Origin: Actibacterium naphthalenivorans
GTDB taxonomy: Bacteria; Pseudomonadota; Alphaproteobacteria; Rhodobacterales; Rhodobacteraceae
DNA length: 64,000 nucleotides
Direction: 5' to 3'
Assembly (NCBI RefSeq): GCF_014196965.1
Contig: NZ_JACIEQ010000001.1
Span: forward strand, 1,054,001 to 1,118,000
Shown here: piece by piece, positions 59,685 through 64,000 of the stretch
Numbering within the stretch: position 1 is the first letter of the stretch
How the letters are laid out: every line of letters starts with the position of its first letter
Notes under the pieces: model-generated
Seen by the model: only the letters and a program-made list of their open reading frames with translations
What the model was told of the DNA's origin: nothing
The model's database searches: none
Translations under genes and position numbers: made by a program

Positions 59685-60595
59685 GTGTTCCCGTCTTTGA
59701 AGTCCAGCCCCATCTCGGAATAGCGCTCGGATTCCTCCAGCCAGTTCGGCCGCACCTTGACCTGCAGAAACAGATGCACCGGGCGGCCGACAAACTCGGC
59801 GATCTCGGCGCGGGCGGCCTGGCTGACGCCCTTGATGGTCTCGCCCTTGTTGCCCAGCACGATGCCCTTGTGCCCGTCGCGCACCACATAAATCACCTGG
59901 TCGATCCGGACAGAGCCATCGTCGCGCTCTTCCCAGTTCTCGGTCTCAACGGTCATCTGATAGGGCAGTTCCTGATGCAGGCGCAGGGTCAGCTTTTCGC
60001 GCGTCATCTCGGCGGCGATCATCCGCATCGGCAGATCGGCGATCTGGTCCTCGGGATACAGCCACGGCCCCTCGGGCAGATGCGCCGCCAGCCATTCACG
60101 CAGATCATCCACCCCATGCCCGCGCTCGGCGGAAATCATGAAGGTCTGCGCAAAGGGGTAGGCCTCGTTCAGCCTGGCCGACAGGGCCAGAAGCACCTCG
60201 GCCTTCACCCGGTCGATCTTGTTGATCGCCAGAACCACGGTGCGCCCCTCGTTCACCCGCTCGCGCAACGCCTCCAGGATCGCCTCGACGCCTTCGGTCA
60301 CGCCGCGATGCGCCTCGACCAGCAGAACGATGATATCGGCATCCGCGGCCCCGCCCCAGGCCGCCGCCACCATGGCGCGGTCGAGCCGCCGGCGCGGCCG
60401 GAACAGCCCGGGCGTATCGACGAACACGATCTGCGCGTCGCCCTGCATCGCCACGCCGCGAATGCGGGCGCGGGTGGTCTGCACCTTGTGGGTGACGATG
60501 GAAACCTTGGCCCCCACCATCCGGTTCAGAAGGGTGGATTTGCCCGCGTTGGGCTCGCCGATCAGGGCCACGAAGCCCGCGCGTGTCTCAGCCAT
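59681..60595 (-). CDS. era: GTPase Era
   Basis: Ribosome assembly GTPase binding the 3' end of 16S rRNA, 304 aa. Walker [11 protein letters not shown] at about 13-22, G3 DTPGLFRP, G4 NKID; C-terminal KH domain with [16 protein letters not shown]. Its start lies inside the last codons of rnc (8-base overlap). Confidence 0.97.
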   Translation of the reverse strand: MAETRAGFVALIGEPNAGKSTLLNRMVGAKVSIVTHKVQTTRARIRGVAMQGDAQIVFVDTPGLFRPRRRLDRAMVAAAWGGAADADIIVLLVEAHRGVTEGVEAILEALRERVNEGRTVVLAINKIDRVKAEVLLALSARLNEAYPFAQTFMISAERGHGVDDLREWLAAHLPEGPWLYPEDQIADLPMRMIAAEMTREKLTLRLHQELPYQMTVETENWEERDDGSVRIDQVIYVVRDGHKGIVLGNKGETIKGVSQAARAEIAEFVGRPVHLFLQVKVRPNWLEESERYSEMGLDFKDGNT

Positions 60596-61277
60596 GTTCC
60601 GGCTCCATTCGTTTCAGCAGCGTCTTGGCGGCCGCCTGTTCGGCCTGGCGTTTGGAACCGGCGGCGGCTGTCGCCTCCTCGCCGCTTTCCAGACGCGCGG
60701 CGATCGTGAAGACGGGCGCGTGATCCGGCCCCTCGCGCGACAGCTCGATATAGCGCGGCGGCTGCTGGCCGCGCGCCTGCGCCCATTCCTGCAACGCCGT
60801 CTTGGCATCGCGCGCATCGGCCTCGACAGCGGTCACGCGCGCGCCCCAGAGCCGCAGGATCACATCCCGCGCGGCCTCGAACCCGGCATCGAGATAGACG
60901 GCGGCAATCACCGCCTCCATCGCGTCGCCAAGCAGCGCCTCCTTGCGCCGCCCGCCTGAAAGCATCTCCGAACGGCCCAGCTTCAGCACCACACCCAGAT
61001 CAATCTCTCGCGCGACATCGGCGCAGGTTTCCTTGCGCACCAGCGCATTGAACCGCGGCGCCAGCAGCCCCTCGGCTGCCTCCGGATCGGCCGCCAGAAG
61101 CGCCTCTGCCATCACCAGCCCCAGCACCCGGTCGCCCAGAAACTCCAGCCGCTGATTGTCGGGCCGCGTCGCCGACGAGATCGAGGAATGGGTCAGGGCG
61201 CGCAGCAACAGCTCCGGCCGGGTAAAAGCATGGCCCAGCCTGCCCGAAAAGGCGCTGATCTCGACCGACAGCTTCAC
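60588..61277 (-). CDS. rnc: Ribonuclease III
   Basis: Double-strand RNA endonuclease, 229 aa from GTG at 61277, which overlaps the lepB stop (GTGA). An upstream in-frame ATG would overlap lepB by 37 bases and is less likely. RNase III signature [10 protein letters not shown] at residues 41-50; dsRNA-binding domain from about 155 to 227 ([20 protein letters not shown]). The candidate substrate hairpin in the rplL-rpoB spacer is in the same window. Confidence 0.97.
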   Translation of the reverse strand: MKLSVEISAFSGRLGHAFTRPELLLRALTHSSISSATRPDNQRLEFLGDRVLGLVMAEALLAADPEAAEGLLAPRFNALVRKETCADVAREIDLGVVLKLGRSEMLSGGRRKEALLGDAMEAVIAAVYLDAGFEAARDVILRLWGARVTAVEADARDAKTALQEWAQARGQQPPRYIELSREGPDHAPVFTIAARLESGEEATAAAGSKRQAEQAAAKTLLKRMEPEHG

Positions 61278-62062
61278 TCGACCGCCTTGAAGAAACGGTC
61301 CGGGCGCCACGTCCAGAAGAAGAACAGCGACCGTCCGGCGGAAGAGAACATCACCCGGTCGGCCCGGCCGATCAGATATTCGGCCGGCACAAAGCCCACG
61401 CCGCCGCTGACCTGCGCATAGCGGCTATCTTCGGAATTGTCGCGGTTGTCACCCATGAAGAAATACTGGCCCTCGGGCACCGCGAACACCTTGGTGTTGT
61501 CGCCAAAGCCGTTGCCCACGTTCAGGATGCTGTGGCGGACACCGTTGGGCAGGGTCTCGGTCCATTTTTCCTTTTCACAGGTGCCGCCCTCGCCCACCGG
61601 GCTGTTGGAGCAGCGCGGGTAATAGCCCACCGGCCCCTGCTTGGCGAAAGGCTCCGCAAAGGTACCATCCGCCTCCAGCTTCACAGCCTCGCCGTTGATG
61701 TGCAGCACGCCGTTGACCATCTGGATCGTGTCGCCCGGCAGGCCGATCAGCCGCTTGATGAAGTCGGACCCGTTCACCGGATGGCGAAACACCACCACAT
61801 CGCCCCGCTCGGGTTCGGAGCCGAACAGCCGCCCATTGATCGGGCACAGGCTGAACGGGCAGGAATATTGCGAATATCCATAGGCCATCTTGTTCACGAA
61901 CAGAAAGTCGCCGACCAGCAGCGTGTCTTTCATCGAGCCTGAGGGAATCCAGAACGGCTGAAAGAACAGCGTCCGGAACACACCCGCGATCAGCAGCGCA
62001 TAGACCACCGTCTTGATCGTCTCGACGATGCCGCCTTCTGCCTTCTTGTCCGTGGTCGCCAT
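61274..62062 (-). CDS. lepB: Signal peptidase I
   Basis: Cleaves Sec signal peptides at the periplasmic face of the inner membrane; 262 aa from the ATG at 62062 ([20 protein letters not shown]). One N-terminal transmembrane helix (about 15-33), catalytic Ser43 in [11 protein letters not shown] and Lys103 in [12 protein letters not shown]. The insert with cysteines CPFSLCP is common in alphaproteobacterial LepB. In the usual order acpS-lepB-rnc-era. Confidence 0.97.
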   Translation of the reverse strand: MATTDKKAEGGIVETIKTVVYALLIAGVFRTLFFQPFWIPSGSMKDTLLVGDFLFVNKMAYGYSQYSCPFSLCPINGRLFGSEPERGDVVVFRHPVNGSDFIKRLIGLPGDTIQMVNGVLHINGEAVKLEADGTFAEPFAKQGPVGYYPRCSNSPVGEGGTCEKEKWTETLPNGVRHSILNVGNGFGDNTKVFAVPEGQYFFMGDNRDNSEDSRYAQVSGGVGFVPAEYLIGRADRVMFSSAGRSLFFFWTWRPDRFFKAVE

Positions 62063-62120
62063 GCGTTCTGCCCTGCCTTTTAACTGGTTCACCGCTACAT
62101 GAGCGGGCGGGGATGGGGAG

Positions 62121-62522
62121 TCAAGCCACGGGCCGCGCCTCGATCACCACGAAAGCCTGCGCCCAGGGGTGATCATCGGTCAGGGTCACGTGAATGATGG
62201 CGCGGTGGCCCGCCGGCGTCATCTGCGCCAGCCGCTCGGCCGCCCAGCCGGTGACATGCATCTGCGGCTGGCCGGTGTCGATATTCGACACCGCCATGTC
62301 CTTCCACGAAATCCCCATGCGCAGGCCGGTTCCCAGCGCCTTGGAACAGGCCTCTTTCGCGGCCCAGCGTTTGGCATAGGTGCCCGGCGTGTCGGCGCGA
62401 CGCTCGGCCTTGCGCTGTTCGGTTTCGGTGAACACGCGGTTGCGGAACCGGTCTCCATATCGGTTGAGCGTACGCTCGATCCGCTCGATATTCGCCAGAT
62501 CGGTGCCGATGCCGAGGATCAT
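62121..62522 (-). CDS. acpS: Holo-acyl-carrier-protein synthase
   Basis: Transfers 4'-phosphopantetheine from CoA to ACP, 133 aa. Asp8 in [12 protein letters not shown] and Glu57 in [15 protein letters not shown] are the metal-binding residues. Its product, holo-ACP, can supply acyl groups to the LuxI enzyme in this window. It follows pdxJ after 64 bases. Confidence 0.97.
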   Translation of the reverse strand: MILGIGTDLANIERIERTLNRYGDRFRNRVFTETEQRKAERRADTPGTYAKRWAAKEACSKALGTGLRMGISWKDMAVSNIDTGQPQMHVTGWAAERLAQMTPAGHRAIIHVTLTDDHPWAQAFVVIEARPVA

Positions 62523-62586
62523 CAGGAACGCGCCGCGCAGACGGGGGGATAGCCCGCCATATCACAGATCAGGCCGGCTTGTCCGA

Positions 62587-63351
62587 TCATGCCCGCGCCT
62601 CATCCATCAGGCGGCGCATTTCGCCGATCGCCGGGCCAAGCCCGCGAAAGATCGCCTCGCCGATCAGAAAATGGCCGATGTTCAGCTCCATCACCTCGGG
62701 GAAGGCTGCGATGGGCTGCACCGTGTCATAGGTCAGCCCGTGGCCCGCGTGCACCTCCAGCCCCAGCGAATGGGCATAGGCCGACATCTCGCGCAGGCGC
62801 GCCAGCTCGGCGTCGCGTTCCTCGAACCGGCCTTCGGCATGGGCGTCGCAATAGGCGCCGGTGTGCAGCTCGATCACCGCGGCACCGATGCGATGCGCGG
62901 CCTCGATCTGGCGCGCGTCGGCGGCGATGAATATCGACACCCGGCAACCGGCCTCGGCCAGCGGCGCGATGAAATGCGCCAGCCGGTTCTCTTCGCGCGC
63001 CACCTCCAGCCCGCCCTCGGTGGTGCGCTCCTCGCGCTTTTCGGGAACGATGCACACGGCGTGGGGCCGATGGCGCAGGGCGATGGCCTGCATCTCTTGC
63101 GTCGCGGCCATCTCGAAGTTCAGCGGCAGGGTCAGCGCCGCCATCAGCCCTTCGATATCGGCATCCGAGATATGGCGTCGATCCTCGCGCAGATGGGCGG
63201 TGATACCGTCGGCGCCGGTCTCTTCGGCCAGTTTCGCGGCGCGCACCGGGTCGGGATAGGCACTGCCGCGCGCGTTGCGCACGGTGGCCACGTGATCGAT
63301 ATTGACCCCGAGCCGAAGCCGCCCCAGCGGCCTGACCAGACCTTCCGCCAT
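62587..63351 (-). CDS. pdxJ: Pyridoxine 5'-phosphate synthase
   Basis: Condenses 1-deoxyxylulose 5-phosphate with 3-amino-2-oxopropyl phosphate to pyridoxine 5'-phosphate; 254 aa TIM barrel. [18 protein letters not shown] near the N terminus is the family signature, with [14 protein letters not shown] and [15 protein letters not shown] carrying the other active-site residues. First complete gene of the pdxJ-acpS-lepB-rnc string. Confidence 0.97.
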   Translation of the reverse strand: MAEGLVRPLGRLRLGVNIDHVATVRNARGSAYPDPVRAAKLAEETGADGITAHLREDRRHISDADIEGLMAALTLPLNFEMAATQEMQAIALRHRPHAVCIVPEKREERTTEGGLEVAREENRLAHFIAPLAEAGCRVSIFIAADARQIEAAHRIGAAVIELHTGAYCDAHAEGRFEERDAELARLREMSAYAHSLGLEVHAGHGLTYDTVQPIAAFPEVMELNIGHFLIGEAIFRGLGPAIGEMRRLMDEARA

Positions 63352-63387
63352 CTCTTGTCCCTTCCCGTTCGAACCGCCCAGGCGCGG

Positions 63388-64000
63388 CTATGAATTCTCT
63401 TTCGCCGCGGCCGCCGCCGCCTTTTCCCGCAGCTCTTTCAGCTTCTTCGCGATCCGGCCCCGGCGGTGCTTTTGATAGGCGGCGATCACCGGCACACTCA
63501 GATAATAGGCCACCACCGCCGCGACCAGCCCCGGCAGGACACCCCCGACCATATAGGGCACGAAGACCTCGTGGAAGAACCGTGCAAGATGGCTCCAGTC
63601 GGCCTCGGCAGAGGTGAAGAGGGCGATGGAATTTTCATAAAGGTCATAGGCCGCGTCAAAGAACTTGGCCACGAGCGATCTGTCGAGATCCTCGTCGAAC
63701 CGGGTGCCCAGCAGGAAATGCCCGACCTTGAGACAGATCACACCGATCGGAATATAGGTCAGCGGGTTGCCGAAGAACGTGCCCGCCAGCGCCGCCAGCA
63801 AATTGCCGTTTATGATCCGCGCGATCAGCACGGCGACGACAAAGTGCAGGCCATAGAACGGCGTGAAGGTGGTGAACACCCCCGCAGATACCCCCCGTGC
63901 GATGCGCTGCGGGCTGTCTGGCAGCCGCCGCACCCTGTGACGCATGTAGTGAAAGGCCCGCCCCCACCCGCCACGCGGATAGATGAAGCCGATCACGGAT
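63388..64000 (-). CDS. DUF2062 family membrane protein, 5' end cut by window edge
   Basis: Visible part about 200 codons, open to the right edge; a GTG near 63996 could serve as start but family members begin further upstream, so I treat it as truncated. Contains two or three hydrophobic segments (GVFTTFTPFYGLHFVVAVLI; ALAGTFFGNPLTYIPIGVIC; a third at about 150-172) and the DUF2062 motif GTFFGNPLTYIPIG. The C-terminal tail is basic and Ala/Lys-rich. Function unknown; it precedes pdxJ by 36 bases. Confidence 0.88.
   Translation of the reverse strand, partial: SVIGFIYPRGGWGRAFHYMRHRVRRLPDSPQRIARGVSAGVFTTFTPFYGLHFVVAVLIARIINGNLLAALAGTFFGNPLTYIPIGVICLKVGHFLLGTRFDEDLDRSLVAKFFDAAYDLYENSIALFTSAEADWSHLARFFHEVFVPYMVGGVLPGLVAAVVAYYLSVPVIAAYQKHRRGRIAKKLKELREKAAAAAAKENS

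Noticed and set aside
61278-61310. ATG start of rnc at 61310
   Set aside because: It would overlap lepB by 37 bases; GTG at 61277 forms the usual four-base GTGA coupling and gives a normal-length enzyme.

Overview
The window looks like a chromosomal segment of a GC-rich alphaproteobacterium of the Rhodobacteraceae (roseobacter/rhodobacter type). The evidence is protein similarity recognised by eye, the gene order (rarA-degP-like beside rplQ; pdxJ-acpS-lepB-rnc-era-DUF1491-recO; pckA divergent from chvI-chvG-hprK-rapZ-EIIA-HPr) and a gene for (2S)-methylsuccinyl-CoA dehydrogenase of the ethylmalonyl-CoA pathway. No rRNA, CRISPR array, prophage or insertion sequence was seen.

Left part (about 1-38.4 kb): apart from two small-gene insertions, everything lies on the minus strand and forms one long transcription-translation block. 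Read in the direction of transcription (right to left) it holds tuf copy 2, an unknown 207-aa gene, tRNA-Trp, secE, nusG, rplK, rplA, rplJ, rplL, rpoB, a sulfotransferase-like gene, rpoC, the str operon (rpsL, rpsG, fusA, tuf copy 1), the S10 operon (rpsJ to rplP, then rpmC-rpsQ), the spc operon (rplN to secY-adk), and the alpha operon (rpsM, rpsK, rpoA, rplQ). It ends with a LuxR/LuxI quorum-sensing pair, an HtrA/DegP-type protease and the start of rarA. Three accessory insertions stand out: a sulfotransferase between rpoB and rpoC, a 2-oxoglutarate/Fe(II) oxygenase on the opposite strand between rplP and rpmC, and luxR-luxI plus a tiny divergent gene between rplQ and degP.

Right part (about 38.4-64 kb): mixed strands. 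It holds a lipoprotein, parC, an SH3-domain exported protein, a short-chain dehydrogenase, a HIG1-like two-helix membrane protein, a PduO-type corrinoid adenosyltransferase, etfB-etfA, a DUF6473-like gene, 3-hydroxybutyryl-CoA dehydrogenase, an acyltransferase, the regulatory PTS module (HPr, EIIA-Man type, RapZ, short HprK) with ChvG/ChvI, pckA, a TauE/SafE transporter, mcd, a transglutaminase-like protein, recO, DUF1491, era, rnc, lepB, acpS, pdxJ and a truncated DUF2062 gene.

Together the genes cover ribosome synthesis, RNA polymerase, translocation (SecY, SecE, LepB), and central carbon and redox control: PEP carboxykinase, ETF, the beta-hydroxyacyl and methylsuccinyl-CoA steps, and corrinoid activation. 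ChvGI and a permease-free PTS cascade supply regulation. Promoter and terminator calls are by eye from -35/-10 spacing and hairpin arms.
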